Of a stretch of 64,000 bases of DNA, positions 46,478 through 56,646 are shown piece after piece. Numbering within the stretch: position 1 is the stretch's first letter; the number at the start of each line of letters is the position of its first letter. The notes beneath the pieces are model-generated. The model saw nothing but the letters and a program-made list of their open reading frames with translations. It had not been told where the DNA came from and made no database searches. Source of the DNA: Neobacillus driksii (lineage in GTDB: Bacteria; Bacillota; Bacilli; Bacillales; Cytobacillaceae); assembly GCF_013409995.1 (NCBI RefSeq), contig NZ_JACCBX010000003.1, forward strand, positions 434,001 to 498,000. Reading direction: 5' to 3'. Made by a program: the position numbers and the translations under genes.

Positions 46478-46934
46478 AAGCGTCTAAGATTTCCTTCTGT
46501 CGAGCGAACATTTTTTCTTCCTCTTCCTTTTCCATATGGTCATAACCAAGAAGATGAAGAAAGCCGTGTACAGATAAAAACCCAAGTTCACGGATAAAGG
46601 AGTGTCCATATTCCTTGGCCTGCTCTTCAGCTTTTGGGATGGAGATGATGATATCTCCTAGGACACGAGGAAGCTCCGCCCCTATCAATTCGATTTCACC
46701 TTCACCAAGCTCTTCCATCGCGAATGAAATCACATCCGTAGGGGCGTCCTTGTCTCTATATTCACGGTTAATTTCGTGAATTCTTTCATTAGACACAAAT
46801 GTAACTGAAACCTCACTATTGTCCTCGACATTTTCTTTCTCAGCCGCAAAATTCAATAGTTTTTCAATGTCTTCCATCTGCTCGTCTGACAGTTGACCCG
46901 TTTCATCTACTAAATCAATCATCAATTTGTTCAT
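46461..46934 (-). CDS. ybeY: Endoribonuclease YbeY (rRNA maturation)
   Basis: A 157-residue zinc-dependent RNase with the signature [11 protein letters not shown] (H-x3-H-x5-H). YbeY is involved in 16S rRNA 3'-end maturation and ribosome quality control. It overlaps pgpH by 4 nt and dgkA by 17 nt, so the order pgpH-ybeY-dgkA-cdd-era forms a tightly coupled block. Confidence 0.95.
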   Translation of the reverse strand: MNKLMIDLVDETGQLSDEQMEDIEKLLNFAAEKENVEDNSEVSVTFVSNERIHEINREYRDKDAPTDVISFAMEELGEGEIELIGAELPRVLGDIIISIPKAEEQAKEYGHSFIRELGFLSVHGFLHLLGYDHMEKEEEEKMFARQKEILDAYGLSR

Positions 46935-49099
46935 ACTTCAACCGCCTTCTTTGTCATTTCTGGATATTCAATTCTAGAGTGAAAAATTCCCTTTAAGGTT
47001 TCACAAAAAGAGTGGGATACAGTTTCTAATTCTTTCAATGTTAAATCACATTCATTTAGTTGGCCATCCTGCAGCCGGTCGGCAATAATCTTCTTAACAA
47101 GCGACTCGATGGTTTCCGGTGTAGGCTGATTCAGAGATCTAACCGCTGCTTCTACACTATCAGCAATGCCTACAATAGCAGATTCTTTTGTCTGTGGTTT
47201 TGGTCCGGGATATCGGTAATCCTCTTCATTTACCTTTTCTCCATCTTGAAGTGCTTTATGGTAAAAAAACTTCAAAAGTGTCGTACCATGATGTTGTTCA
47301 GCAATATGAATAATTTCTTTTGGCATATTGTATTTTTTTAATATAGCTGACCCATCTGTCACGTGTGAAATAATGATATTAGCACTTTTATCCGGTTGCA
47401 ATCGATCATGTGGATTGTCATGGTGCATCTGGTTTTCTATAAAAAAGTTTGGCCGTTTTGTTTTACCGATATCATGATAATAACAGCCTACTCTGGCCAA
47501 TAAACCATTTGCTCCTATAGCTTCGCATGCCGCATCTGCTAAGTTTGCCACCATCACACTATGGTGATAGGTTCCAGGTGCTTCCATTAATATTTTCCGT
47601 AAAAGCGGATGATTTGGATTAGAAAGCTCAATTAACTTCATAGTTGAAAGAATACCAAAGCTAGTCTCAAAAAGCGGTAATAATCCCATTGTCAGGACTG
47701 CTGAACCTATTCCTGAAAAAATGGCTGTTAAAATATAATACCCAATTTCTAAACCAGAAAATTGTCCATTAGGCAAAAACATTAGTGCCCAAATGGTGAA
47801 TAGATTTACAGCAGCTGCAAGTGATCCAGCTTGTAGGATTTTTGAGCGCTGATTCTGCCCGCTTAAAAAGAGCACACCTGCTAGCGCACTAAACAATATA
47901 TAAATTCCTACTGAAAAATTTAGTGTTCCAGAGACCCCTTCATTGAATAAAATACTTCCAAAAATCGAAAAGATAATGGAGGAGAGAATCGCTAACTTCT
48001 CATCTATTAATATCTTGATTAGCATTCCACCCATAGCAGCAGGGAATAAGTAACCAATACCTGAATAGTTAAAAATTTGCAGCATACTGATAAGTTTCAA
48101 TATGAAAAACGTCAAAATAAAAACAATCCCAAACAAGAGAAGATTTGTCTGTCTTTTTTCTGGATGTTCCTTTAATTGATAGAAATAAAAGTAAATTGAG
48201 GTTAGGATAATTGATATAAGAATCATTAAACCAATGAACGGTTTGTATGATTGCTTATTATCTAATAGACCAACTAGTTCTAGCTGGCGAAATTCTTCCT
48301 GACGAATTAATTTACCCTCTTCAATAATAATTTGCCCTTGCAGGATTTTTACCGGTTCAACTGATTCCGCTGCTTGCTTTCGCAGCTCTTCGGTTGCCTC
48401 TGGGTCATAAAATTCATTCTGTATGACAGCATACCTGCCTAATTCTATCGCTGCATTTTTCAAGTCATTATTTAAGGTGGTAAATTTTAATTCTTCCTCT
48501 AAACTTTTTTTTGCATTTTCTACGTCATCCGCAGAAATTCGTTTGTTCATCACATTATTTATGGCTGTCACCGTTAGATCCTTTGCAATCGATAATTCAT
48601 CGTTGCTAGCTTGTACCAGTGCATTAAAAACACGCTCTGAAAGATCCTTTATTACACGATCTGTTAATTTCTCCTTTAACATGGTCACTTTTTCTTCAAC
48701 AGTTGGTTCAATCACTTCAAAAGGGTCTTTATCAAGTATACCTTGTTTTTTCGTTTCATCTTCTATTTCATCATTTACCTCCGAGGCTGAGTCAAATATG
48801 GAGGTAATTAAATCTACTTGATTTGTGGAATATTCCTTTTTCAATGTATAGACGTCCTGAACTTGATCCAATGCCTCTTGTCGTTTTTTTTCTGTACTGA
48901 TTTTATCTTCAACTGTTGCTGGAGATCGAATGGTTTTATCTGCTACCGTTAAAAGACTTATATCAAGTTTCTCAGGCTTTACATTTCCATACATAGAGAT
49001 AAATAGGATTACACCTAAAACAACAAAAAGTAACATTCTGAAGAAGGTATAATCTAGAAGCTTTTTTATTTGAATTAAGTATTGCTGTATTTTCTTCAA
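46931..49099 (-). CDS. pgpH: Cyclic-di-AMP phosphodiesterase PgpH (7TM-HD)
   Basis: A 722-residue protein with an extracellular N-terminal 7TMR-HDED domain after one transmembrane helix (about 18-36), a seven-helix membrane core (about 280-480), and a cytosolic HD domain: [42 protein letters not shown] and HVTDG, AEQHHG. It hydrolyses c-di-AMP and so affects osmotic and cell-wall homeostasis. The long extracytoplasmic segment may sense a signal. It is 190 bp from phoH. Confidence 0.94.
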   Translation of the reverse strand: MKKIQQYLIQIKKLLDYTFFRMLLFVVLGVILFISMYGNVKPEKLDISLLTVADKTIRSPATVEDKISTEKKRQEALDQVQDVYTLKKEYSTNQVDLITSIFDSASEVNDEIEDETKKQGILDKDPFEVIEPTVEEKVTMLKEKLTDRVIKDLSERVFNALVQASNDELSIAKDLTVTAINNVMNKRISADDVENAKKSLEEELKFTTLNNDLKNAAIELGRYAVIQNEFYDPEATEELRKQAAESVEPVKILQGQIIIEEGKLIRQEEFRQLELVGLLDNKQSYKPFIGLMILISIILTSIYFYFYQLKEHPEKRQTNLLLFGIVFILTFFILKLISMLQIFNYSGIGYLFPAAMGGMLIKILIDEKLAILSSIIFSIFGSILFNEGVSGTLNFSVGIYILFSALAGVLFLSGQNQRSKILQAGSLAAAVNLFTIWALMFLPNGQFSGLEIGYYILTAIFSGIGSAVLTMGLLPLFETSFGILSTMKLIELSNPNHPLLRKILMEAPGTYHHSVMVANLADAACEAIGANGLLARVGCYYHDIGKTKRPNFFIENQMHHDNPHDRLQPDKSANIIISHVTDGSAILKKYNMPKEIIHIAEQHHGTTLLKFFYHKALQDGEKVNEEDYRYPGPKPQTKESAIVGIADSVEAAVRSLNQPTPETIESLVKKIIADRLQDGQLNECDLTLKELETVSHSFCETLKGIFHSRIEYPEMTKKAVEV

Positions 49100-49243
49100 C
49101 TAACTCCCCCCAAAGCAACTAAATAACCCTAATCTAGTATGTAAACACGCTTTATGTAAAATGATAACAGTTTTTCCCTGAAGTTTCATCCTCAAATACA
49201 AGATGAGCGATATTTATAAAGCAATTGTTATGATTATATGGCA

Positions 49244-49273
49244 AAAGGGATAAACCCTAAACAGGTTTATCCC
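49244..49273 (-). terminator. Intrinsic terminator after phoH
   Basis: GGGATAAACC (49247-49256) and GGTTTATCCC (49264-49273) pair, followed by TTTT on the minus strand. It separates phoH from pgpH. Confidence 0.8.
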
Positions 49274-49286
49274 TCCAATCAAAGAT

Positions 49287-50255
49287 TTAAGTTTGCAATG
49301 GTTTCTTTTCATATGCTTCAATGATTCTGCCTACTAAAGGATGACGAACAACGTCACTTTGTTCTAAGAAAACAAAGGAAATTCCATTGACACCCAACAA
49401 GATTTTCTCGGCAGCGATTAATCCGGACTTAGCCCCTTTTGGTAAATCTATTTGTGTTTGGTCACCAGTAATCACCATTTTTGAACCAAAGCCAAGACGT
49501 GTTAAGAACATCTTCATTTGGGCGTGGGTGGTATTTTGAGCTTCATCTAATATCACGAAGGCATCGTCTAATGTACGCCCCCTCATGTAGGCTAGAGGAG
49601 CGATTTCGATGGTTCCACGTTCAATTAATCTTTGTGTATGTTCTGCACCGAGAATGTCATTCAGGGCGTCATATAAGGGGCGTAAATAAGGATCAACCTT
49701 TTCTTTTAGATCACCTGGTAAAAATCCAAGGCTTTCTCCAGCCTCCACCGCAGGTCGCGTAAGAATGATCTTATTGACTTGCCCATTCTTTAACGCATTG
49801 ACCGCCATAACCACGGCTAAATACGTTTTTCCGGTTCCTGCAGGACCAATGCCAAATACGAGATCATTTTGTCTGATAGCCATTATATATTGTCTTTGTC
49901 CAAGCGTCTTGATACGAATAACTTTTCCTTTTACATTCTTAGCAATTTCCTCGTCATAGAGATTATCAAAATAATCCAGCGTACCTTTTTGAGCCATTTG
50001 TATCGCTGACAGGACATCTCTTTGGCTAATGGTTACACCCTTTCTAATGACAAAAATAAGCTTATCAAGAATTTGACTGGCAAGTACTACTCTTTCCTCA
50101 TCACCAGATAAGCTAACTGACTCACCGCGTGTGACGATGGATACTTGTAATTCTTCTTCAATTATCTTTAAATTTGAATCCGCGTTGCCTAAGAGAGCTA
50201 TCGCTTCTGTTGGATTTTCAAGTTGTACATTTATTGTTTTTAAGTTAACTGTCAT
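49287..50255 (-). CDS. phoH: PhoH-like ATPase
   Basis: A 322-residue PhoH-family ATPase: Walker A GPAGTGKT, Walker B VILDEAQNTTHAQMKMFLTRLG, plus the family motif RPAVEAGESLGFLPGDLKEKVDPYLRPLYD. An N-terminal KH-like domain covers about 1-90. It is thought to act on RNA, with ybeY and era as neighbours, but the exact role is not settled. It overlaps yqfD by 4 nt. Confidence 0.92.
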   Translation of the reverse strand: MTVNLKTINVQLENPTEAIALLGNADSNLKIIEEELQVSIVTRGESVSLSGDEERVVLASQILDKLIFVIRKGVTISQRDVLSAIQMAQKGTLDYFDNLYDEEIAKNVKGKVIRIKTLGQRQYIMAIRQNDLVFGIGPAGTGKTYLAVVMAVNALKNGQVNKIILTRPAVEAGESLGFLPGDLKEKVDPYLRPLYDALNDILGAEHTQRLIERGTIEIAPLAYMRGRTLDDAFVILDEAQNTTHAQMKMFLTRLGFGSKMVITGDQTQIDLPKGAKSGLIAAEKILLGVNGISFVFLEQSDVVRHPLVGRIIEAYEKKPLQT

Positions 50256-51445
50256 TCAGTAGTCTCCTTAGGTATTGGTTGTCCAACCGCTATATTTTCG
50301 ATTATCTTAAAATGGATATCTAGGATAACTTTACCATTTTTGAACTCTTTGTGTAAAATTTTTTGGTCTTTAATGATAGCTTCTTCATCCAACCCACTTT
50401 TTATTTTATCTTTTGCTAATTCAAGTGCATTATTTTCTGCTTCTTTCTCCGTATACGTTCTGATTGTCTCTTCGCGCGCTCTCAATGTTTCATTTCCAAT
50501 CGAAATAGGCAGCTCCCATTTAAGGAAATGAATTTTCTTCATATTCTTGTCCAATTCGAATTCCTTGAATTCGGGTTTACCGAAACCCCAAATAGGGATT
50601 TCTAGCTTTCCTAAGATTAAAGAGAACTTTTGCTTTTCCTGACCATTGAATACAAAGAATTTGGTGGTCAATGGCAATTCAACATGGCTCTTATACCACG
50701 TTTCTCCCCAAACCTCTCCAACGGCTGCAACCTGCTGTGTTTGCCCTTCTTTTCCAATGATCCCGGATACTAGCAATTGCCCAGCTTCTACATGGTCATG
50801 TATATCGACCATTTTTTGTCCAGTTTCAACATACATGGAGTCAATGACCGCTTTCTTTTTTGCAACCAGGTTTTGGGGAGCAAGTTGTTCTGGCTTTTCA
50901 GGTTCTTTCTTCTCAACCACTTGAAGGTGATAGGTTGTCCCTTTTAACTCCACACCTACCCAAGTAAGGTTACCAACATTATTTGTCAATTTCCTTTGTA
51001 TTCCTTCTACGTTATCCACAAAAAATTGGACTTTTCCTATTTTCACTCCCATCTTGTCCAATTCTTTACGAATCTGATACTCTGTAGCTGGCTTTGCTCC
51101 TTTTATTTCAATTCCCCAAATGACATTCGATAAAAACATAATCAATAGTAAAAAGAGAATAGCCCCGCCAACAAAGCCACTATTTTTCAATAAGCGTTTA
51201 AATAAAAAAGGCATACCCGCCCTTTTTAAGAATGTAATCGAGCATTCTCTTTCTCTTGCATATCGCCGAATTTTTAATGCATCCTGTAGTCTCATTGTAA
51301 AGGTTATCGTTTCAGTCCCATGTCGTTTTACATTCCATACAATCAGACCGTTTCTGATTAAGACATTTATGAATCTTTCTATGCCTCTTCCTGATACTTT
51401 AACCGTAACCTTGCCAGATATGAATTCGATCCATTGGTTTTTCAT
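50252..51445 (-). CDS. yqfD: Sporulation protein YqfD
   Basis: A 397-residue protein of the YqfD/stage IV sporulation family. It has a cytosolic N-terminal beta-rich domain (about 1-90), one transmembrane helix (about 92-112, FVGGAILFLLLIMFLSNVIW) and a large extracytoplasmic part (about 115-390) that contains VEKKEPEKPEQLAPQNLVAKKKAVI. In B. subtilis yqfC and yqfD are mother-cell (sigma-E) sporulation genes. The start overlaps the yqfC stop by 4 nt. Confidence 0.9.
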   Translation of the reverse strand: MKNQWIEFISGKVTVKVSGRGIERFINVLIRNGLIVWNVKRHGTETITFTMRLQDALKIRRYARERECSITFLKRAGMPFLFKRLLKNSGFVGGAILFLLLIMFLSNVIWGIEIKGAKPATEYQIRKELDKMGVKIGKVQFFVDNVEGIQRKLTNNVGNLTWVGVELKGTTYHLQVVEKKEPEKPEQLAPQNLVAKKKAVIDSMYVETGQKMVDIHDHVEAGQLLVSGIIGKEGQTQQVAAVGEVWGETWYKSHVELPLTTKFFVFNGQEKQKFSLILGKLEIPIWGFGKPEFKEFELDKNMKKIHFLKWELPISIGNETLRAREETIRTYTEKEAENNALELAKDKIKSGLDEEAIIKDQKILHKEFKNGKVILDIHFKIIENIAVGQPIPKETTE

Positions 51446-51744
51446 TTTGTTCCTCCTGGATTTTCATTTATATATAGGACCTGATCAATTTTTCCTTCAA
51501 GCAAAATTTCTTCAGGTAAAATGGTTTTGATTACGAAAGACTTTCCTCTTATTTGTAATTGACCCTGCTTTAACAACAACCGTAATTCTTTATCTGTAAA
51601 GGTGATCAACCCTCTATGATTCTCAATGTAAATATGGATTTGCCCAATCATTGTGATTCGCGGCAAATCCATCATGACATCTTGAGGAAGATCCATTTTT
51701 TGTGCCATCCAGTTCCGGACACGCAGGCCCCATTTTTTTGCCAT
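51442..51744 (-). CDS. yqfC: Sporulation protein YqfC
   Basis: A 100-residue protein: MAKKWGLRVRNWMAQKMDLPQD, then the YabP/YqfC-type domain (ITMIGQIHIYIENHRGLITFTDKELRLLLKQGQLQIRG). YqfC and YabP are sporulation proteins that work in the mother cell. The ATG at 51744 comes directly after the T7 run of a strong terminator hairpin, and the GGGGG Shine-Dalgarno is in the hairpin's 3' arm, so translation may be blocked on read-through mRNA. Confidence 0.9.
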   Translation of the reverse strand: MAKKWGLRVRNWMAQKMDLPQDVMMDLPRITMIGQIHIYIENHRGLITFTDKELRLLLKQGQLQIRGKSFVIKTILPEEILLEGKIDQVLYINENPGGTK

Positions 51745-51793
51745 AAAAAAAGAACCCCCTTTCATCTCATATTATGAAATGAAAGGAGGTTCT
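51745..51793 (-). terminator. Terminator hairpin containing the yqfC ribosome binding site
   Basis: The minus strand forms a 20-bp stem (51793-51774 against 51770-51751, two G-U pairs) with a 3-nt loop, then seven T and the yqfC ATG. The only Shine-Dalgarno for yqfC, AAAGGGGG, is in the 3' arm. Confidence 0.88.
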
Positions 51794-51838
51794 AGCACTT
51801 CTTTTTCTTTTATACCAGGGGATTTTGAAATTATTCCT

Positions 51839-52264
51839 TTAGCGGTTTCTCGAAAAATATGGTTTTTTAGCACGTGGTTCGCCTAGGATTTCAGCCCATA
51901 TAATCCCATTAATAATCGCTTTTTCATCGGGTTTTTCAAGTAAAACATCCGAAGATTCAACCTTTCGTAAAGTTGATTCAATCGGCATTTCCATTTGTTT
52001 TATTGGAACAACATGCTTTTGCTTTATTTCTAGATAATTCCCCTCTATACCCGGCAAATTATTACCTGTTTTTGCAGGCTGACCTACAGAGATTTGACCA
52101 GGTTTTGCCGACCTATTCCTCATTTGTTGTTCAACTTGGGTACGAATATCAGTAAACCCTTTTGCAGTAAAGGGCTTTGTTCGTCCAGGATTACTTTTAC
52201 CCTTGGCCCTTCCAAAGATCGATGAGAGAATTCCGGCGATAATTAAAAATATTATTGTTTCCAT
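51839..52264 (-). CDS. Unrecognised protein at the yqfB position, with N-terminal membrane segment
   Basis: A 141-residue protein. Residues 2-16 (ETIIFLIIAGILSSIFG) form a hydrophobic segment, the rest is polar and basic (KGKSNPGRTKPFTAKGFTDIRTQVEQQMRNRSA), ending in KPYFSRNR. It sits between floA and yqfC, where B. subtilis has yqfB. I do not recognise a domain. It is 37 bp downstream of floA, so it may belong to the floA transcript, which would end in the hairpin before yqfC. Confidence 0.65.
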   Translation of the reverse strand: METIIFLIIAGILSSIFGRAKGKSNPGRTKPFTAKGFTDIRTQVEQQMRNRSAKPGQISVGQPAKTGNNLPGIEGNYLEIKQKHVVPIKQMEMPIESTLRKVESSDVLLEKPDEKAIINGIIWAEILGEPRAKKPYFSRNR

Positions 52265-52300
52265 GTCCCACCCTCCTTCTGATCAAAATGGATCGGCGGT

Positions 52301-53293
52301 TTAGCGGTCGTCTTTTTTATCACCTGTCATCTTGCCGATAGATCCGCGCATCTCAGTATCAGCCGAAATATTTTTATAATTCATATATTCCATCACACTG
52401 ATATTACCAGATTTTAATGCTTCTGCCATGGCCAGCGGCACCTCCGCCTCCGCCTCTACTACTTTTGCTCTCATTTCCTCTACCCTTGCCTTCATTTCCT
52501 GTTCTGTAGCTACAGCCATCGCCCTGCGCTCTTCTGCTTTTGCCTGGGCAATTTTCTTATCAGCTTCTGCCTGCTCTGTTTGCAGTTCAGCACCAATGTT
52601 TCTTCCTAAATCAACGTCGGCAATATCAATCGATAGTATTTCAAAAGCCGTACCAGAATCTAATCCTTTTGCTAGAACAGTTTGTGAGATCAGTTCAGGG
52701 CTCTCTAGTACCTTACTATGGTCAAGTGAGGAGCCAATCGTGGATATAACACCTTCACCTACACGAGCTACAACGGTATCTTCACCCGCACCTCCGACAA
52801 GACGGTCGATATTTGCACGAACGGTAATTCGCGCTTTTGCTTTTACTTCAATACCATTCATAGCAACTCCCGCGATGAATGGGGTTTCGATAACTTTTGG
52901 ATTTACACTCATCTGCACAGCTTCTAGGACATCACGCCCTGCAAGGTCAATTGCAGCACAACGTTCGAATGATAACTCAATGTTTGCACGATGTGCAGCG
53001 ATTAAAGCATTCACCACTCTATCTACATTCCCACCTGCCAGGTAATGACTTTCGAGCTGATTTGTTGTTACGTTTAACCCAGCTTTATGCGCTTTAATAA
53101 GCGGATTGACTACTCTGCTCGGCGTAACCCGTCTAAGTCTCATCCCTACTAATGTAAAAATACTGATTCGAACCCCTGCAGCAAGGGCAGACACCCAAAG
53201 CATCACTGGAACAAATGATAATAATATTCCCAGAAAAATTAACGCAACCACAATAATACCAATCATAAATAAACTTCCACTTGTTAATTCCAC
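52301..53293 (-). CDS. floA: Flotillin-like protein FloA
   Basis: A 330-residue flotillin/SPFH-type membrane scaffold. Residues 8-44 form a hydrophobic hairpin that anchors to the inner leaflet ([23 protein letters not shown]), then a prohibitin-like beta-domain with repeated [16 protein letters not shown] and [24 protein letters not shown], and a C-terminal coiled-coil with AEEERRAMA-type repeats ([35 protein letters not shown]). It organises functional membrane microdomains. nfeD is directly upstream. Confidence 0.95.
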   Translation of the reverse strand: MELTSGSLFMIGIIVVALIFLGILLSFVPVMLWVSALAAGVRISIFTLVGMRLRRVTPSRVVNPLIKAHKAGLNVTTNQLESHYLAGGNVDRVVNALIAAHRANIELSFERCAAIDLAGRDVLEAVQMSVNPKVIETPFIAGVAMNGIEVKAKARITVRANIDRLVGGAGEDTVVARVGEGVISTIGSSLDHSKVLESPELISQTVLAKGLDSGTAFEILSIDIADVDLGRNIGAELQTEQAEADKKIAQAKAEERRAMAVATEQEMKARVEEMRAKVVEAEAEVPLAMAEALKSGNISVMEYMNYKNISADTEMRGSIGKMTGDKKDDR

Positions 53294-53315
53294 CGCACTT
53301 ACCTCCTCTTTCGAA

Positions 53316-53951
53316 TTAATTTACCTTTCTGACCACGATTCGTACACCCTCGACTTTTATTACAGTAATTTTAGTATTTTGGTCAATGAAATCGCCTTCA
53401 GTTACAACATCGATTCTTTCATTATTAAAAACTGCTGTTCCCGAAGGTCTTAAGACTGTCAATGCAATACCTTCTTTACCTAGTAAATCTGTTCGATTTA
53501 CGTTAGATACATAGCCATCTTCTTTTTTAGCAGTATCAAACAGAATCATTCGATTAAATAAAACCACTTTTTTGCGGAGGACCTTTATCATAAAAAACAG
53601 GACAGTAATCGAAATACAAATTGCAATAAAAATAGAGATTCCCATATTCAGCGGATTTTCCCCAGCTAGAAACAGACTTGCAATTAATGCAGCCAAGCCT
53701 AGTGTGCCCGAAATGGCCCCTGGAAGAAAAAATTCTAAAAATATAAGCATGATCCCAACCGCAAATAACATAATTGTTCCAAGACCGGCAAGACCTGCTT
53801 GAAAATGTCCGTAAAAGAAAAGAAGTAGTGCAAATAAACCTATGAATCCTGATATTCCAAACTTTGATGAAAACAATTCATAAACAATAGCTGTTCCTGC
53901 AATCGTTAATAGCAGTGTTACAACGATTGGGTTTGTTAGAAACTCAACCAT
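53316..53951 (-). CDS. nfeD: NfeD-family membrane protein (short form)
   Basis: A 211-residue protein with the start at 53951 after GAAGGGAGGGG. Four transmembrane segments (about 9-120) are followed by an OB-fold NfeD domain ([64 protein letters not shown]). NfeD partners SPFH/flotillin proteins. B. subtilis YqeZ has an extra ClpP-like protease domain (about 437 residues); here that domain is absent. Confidence 0.88.
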   Translation of the reverse strand: MVEFLTNPIVVTLLLTIAGTAIVYELFSSKFGISGFIGLFALLLFFYGHFQAGLAGLGTIMLFAVGIMLIFLEFFLPGAISGTLGLAALIASLFLAGENPLNMGISIFIAICISITVLFFMIKVLRKKVVLFNRMILFDTAKKEDGYVSNVNRTDLLGKEGIALTVLRPSGTAVFNNERIDVVTEGDFIDQNTKITVIKVEGVRIVVRKVN

Positions 53952-54026
53952 AATTACCCCTCCCTTCATGTCGACACTATGTATACGTTTTAAAGACAAA
54001 TAAGTTTCAAATTTTCCAAAACAATG

Positions 54027-54058
54027 AAAAACCGCAAGCTAAACGCTTGCGGTTTTGG
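54027..54058 (-). terminator. Intrinsic terminator after yqeY
   Basis: AAAACCGCAAGC and GCTTGCGGTTTT pair around TAAAC; on the minus strand TTTTCATTG follows. It precedes the nfeD start by about 75 bp. Confidence 0.88.
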
Positions 54059-54070
54059 TTGTCAGAATAA

Positions 54071-54517
54071 TTATGAAAGGTGTTGTTGTACAAATTTATT
54101 TACAAGTGAACCGTCTGCTTTACCTTTTACTTTAGGCATAATCGCAGCCATCACTTTTCCCATATCCGCTTTTGATTTTGCACCGACTTCAGAGATTGTT
54201 TCTTTAACAATTTCTGACAACTCTTCTTCGGAAAGCTGCTTCGGTAAATACAGTTCGACGATAGCCAACTCTGCACGCAATTTATCAACAAGGTCTTGAC
54301 GACCTGCTTTATCAAATTCATGGAGGGATTCTTTGCGTTGCTTTACTTCGCGAGAAAGGATTGTTAACTCAGTTTCTTCGGAAAGCTCTTTTGTACCAAG
54401 CTTAATTGCTTCATTTTGCAATGATGCTTTTACCATCCGAATCGTTGTGAGTTTGTCTTTTTCCTTATTTTTCATCGCTTGTTTCATGTCACTGTTTAAA
54501 CGCTCGAGAAGACTCAT
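54071..54517 (-). CDS. yqeY: GatB/YqeY-domain protein YqeY
   Basis: A 148-residue YqeY protein: helical N-terminal domain ([36 protein letters not shown]) and a C-terminal three-helix domain ([49 protein letters not shown]) shared with GatB, which binds tRNA in the amidotransferase. A standalone YqeY's function is unproven. It follows rpsU by 16 bp and is probably co-transcribed. Confidence 0.93.
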   Translation of the reverse strand: MSLLERLNSDMKQAMKNKEKDKLTTIRMVKASLQNEAIKLGTKELSEETELTILSREVKQRKESLHEFDKAGRQDLVDKLRAELAIVELYLPKQLSEEELSEIVKETISEVGAKSKADMGKVMAAIMPKVKGKADGSLVNKFVQQHLS

Positions 54518-54532
54518 AAATTACACCCTCTC

Positions 54533-54706
54533 TTAGAACTTACGTTTTCTTGCTGCTTCAGACTTTTTCTTACGCTTTACACTTGGCTTTTCGTAGAATT
54601 CGCGCTTTCTTGCCTCTTGCAAAGTACCAGTTTTTGATACTGTACGTTTGAAGCGACGAAGAGCATCTTCAAGCGATTCGTTTTTACGAACGACGGTTTT
54701 AGACAT
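54533..54706 (-). CDS. rpsU: 30S ribosomal protein S21
   Basis: A 57-residue basic protein. The ATG at 54706 follows GGAGGGAAAGAG; a longer reading upstream is not conserved. The sequence ([55 protein letters not shown]) is S21. It binds the 3' end region of 16S rRNA on the platform. The rpsU-yqeY order is conserved in Firmicutes. Confidence 0.97.
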   Translation of the reverse strand: MSKTVVRKNESLEDALRRFKRTVSKTGTLQEARKREFYEKPSVKRKKKSEAARKRKF

Positions 54707-54918
54707 TCTCTTTCCCTCCCTCCGAAACACAACACACTTACATTCAATCCATGTACCTTGCAATTATAATATATCATAGAAACAAGGTCAACTGTATTTA
54801 TAGAGTTGAAACAACCTTTTGATATTTTTATTCATAGATCCTCAATTTTTTGAACAACCCACTATAAATCTGGCATGTCCTACTCCCTCAGGCATACAAT
54901 TAAGGGAGGGGTGAAGAC

Positions 54919-55851
54919 ATGCTTTACATATTATTATTTATATTATTCATCTTATTATTTATCTTTGGCATGACGATAATAAGGTTTGGACTATTTAATT
55001 TGTCGGGGAATAAATTAAAAGGATGGCTGACCAAATTAACTAGTACACCACTAAAAGGTATGGTGACAGGCACCTTTGTTACTGCACTATTACAGAGTAG
55101 TTCAGCCGTAATGGTCATCACGATTGGGTTGATTTCAGCAAAAATCATGACTTTTCCTCAATCGATCGGGATTATTTTAGGCACAAATATTGGAACCACC
55201 TTTAAAACGGAGCTAATTACCTTTAATCTTGATAAGGTTTTAGTACCACTCGCTATTATTGGAGCATTACTAACCTTTTTTAAACCAATAAAAATTAGAA
55301 GCATCGGAATGGTCACCTTTGGAATCGCCTCAGTCTTTACAGCAATGAAAGGCTTTGAACTTCTAGCTCAGCCATTGACTGCACTCCCATTTATCAATAA
55401 TTTTATCCTCTCTATTAACGATAATATCTTACTAAGTATTTTAACTGGAGCGATTATTACTGCCGTTATTCAGTCAAGTACTGCTATGACAGGAATCACC
55501 ATGGGTTTTTTAACTGCAGGTCTTCTCCATCTCGATGCTGGGATTGCGATCGTATTTGGTGCCAATATTGGGACATGTATTACAGCATTAATTGCTTCCA
55601 TTGGAGGCGGGAAAGAATCGAGATTAGCTGCCTTTGCACACGTTTGGCTGAATGTTGCCGGCGTTCTAATTTTCACTCCCTTTATTCCTTATATATCTGA
55701 AAATGCCCATATATTAGCGGATGAAAAGATGATTCAATTAGCACACATAAGTGTAATATTTAATGTGGTTTCATCGATTATGGTTTTGCCATTTGCAACT
55801 AAATTTGGTGAAATGATTTTGAAGATACACGGTGGAAAAACAAATATATGA
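54919..55851 (+). CDS. yqeW: Na/Pi-cotransporter family protein (YqeW-like)
   Basis: A 310-residue membrane protein with the duplicated Na/Pi cotransporter motif QSSSA (TALLQSSSAVMVITIGL) and QSSTA (AVIQSSTAMTGITMGF), in two inverted halves of about four helices each, with GTNIGTTFKTEL and GANIGTCITALIA. The family imports or exports phosphate with sodium; the substrate is untested here. GGGAGGGG precedes the ATG. It stands alone on the plus strand and converges on deoC at a shared terminator. Confidence 0.88.
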   Translation: MLYILLFILFILLFIFGMTIIRFGLFNLSGNKLKGWLTKLTSTPLKGMVTGTFVTALLQSSSAVMVITIGLISAKIMTFPQSIGIILGTNIGTTFKTELITFNLDKVLVPLAIIGALLTFFKPIKIRSIGMVTFGIASVFTAMKGFELLAQPLTALPFINNFILSINDNILLSILTGAIITAVIQSSTAMTGITMGFLTAGLLHLDAGIAIVFGANIGTCITALIASIGGGKESRLAAFAHVWLNVAGVLIFTPFIPYISENAHILADEKMIQLAHISVIFNVVSSIMVLPFATKFGEMILKIHGGKTNI

Positions 55852-55853
55852 AT

Positions 55854-55879
55854 AAAAGACGGCCTTGGCCGTCTTTTTT
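55854..55879. terminator. Bidirectional terminator between yqeW and deoC
   Basis: AAAAGACGGCC and GGCCGTCTTTTTT pair around TT (55854-55879); the last base pairs touch the deoC TAA (55880-55878). Confidence 0.9.
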
Positions 55880-56552
55880 AGTAGTCAGAAGTAGATGTTA
55901 ATCCTTTAAGAATTGCTACTCCCGCACTTGCACCAATTCTCGTTGCTCCTGCTTCAATCATTTTTTCTGTATCTTCGGTATTACGTACTCCACCAGAAGC
56001 TTTTACTCCAATATCAGGTCCAACAGTTTCCCTCATCAGCTTAATATCCTCAACAGTAGCACCGCCAGTTGAGAATCCTGTTGATGTTTTTACAAAGTCT
56101 GTTCCAGCCTTTACAGCTAGCTCACAGGCGCGAATCTTTTCTTCCCTTGTAAGCAAGCTTGTTTCAATAATAACCTTTGTTAACGCTCTTCCCTTTGCAG
56201 CTTCCACAACTGCACGAATATCTTTCTCAACTAACTCATCATTTTTATCCTTCAAAGCACCAATATTGATAACCATATCTACTTCATCTGCGCCATTTTC
56301 TATCGCATTATTTGTCTCAAAAGCCTTTGTTTCCGGCGTTGTAGCGCCTAATGGAAATCCAATAACCGTACAAACCTTAACGCCGCTGCCGCTAAGTAAA
56401 TCTCTAGCTGTGCTTACCCACGTTGGATTTACACAAACTGAAAAAAACTTATGTTCTATCGCTTCTTGGCATAAGATTTTTATTTGCTGGCGGGTTGCGT
56501 CCGCTTTTAACAATGTATGGTCTATCATTGAAGCAACGTTGGTAGTAGCCAT
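55878..56552 (-). CDS. deoC: Deoxyribose-phosphate aldolase
   Basis: A 224-residue class I aldolase that splits 2-deoxyribose 5-phosphate into acetaldehyde and glyceraldehyde 3-phosphate. Active-site lysines: Schiff-base Lys in [13 protein letters not shown] and the second in [20 protein letters not shown] opens the fold. In B. subtilis deoC sits in the deoR-deoC-nupC-pdp operon; here it is alone beside mtaB, as in some other Bacillaceae. Confidence 0.96.
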   Translation of the reverse strand: MATTNVASMIDHTLLKADATRQQIKILCQEAIEHKFFSVCVNPTWVSTARDLLSGSGVKVCTVIGFPLGATTPETKAFETNNAIENGADEVDMVINIGALKDKNDELVEKDIRAVVEAAKGRALTKVIIETSLLTREEKIRACELAVKAGTDFVKTSTGFSTGGATVEDIKLMRETVGPDIGVKASGGVRNTEDTEKMIEAGATRIGASAGVAILKGLTSTSDY

Positions 56553-56622
56553 TTTACTTGCCCCTTTTCTCCTAAAGTAAAAAGAAATTTGATACTAACA
56601 TTAGAGTACCCAAATCCAAATA

Positions 56623-56646
56623 AAAAAAGGACCAAACTAGGTCCCT
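56623..56646 (-). terminator. Intrinsic terminator after mtaB
   Basis: GGACC (56629-56633) and GGTCC (56640-56644) form a short GC stem; on the minus strand a T7 run follows. It overlaps the mtaB stop region. Confidence 0.75.

Noticed and set aside
51770-51800. Sigma-E promoter for yqfC inside the hairpin
   Set aside because: A CATAATAT -10-like string is present, but no matching -35 lies at the right distance.
52428-53045. Long plus-strand reading (205 codons) antisense to floA
   Set aside because: Serine/alanine/threonine-rich composition is the reverse-strand shadow of an Ala/Glu-rich coiled-coil; no ribosome binding site.
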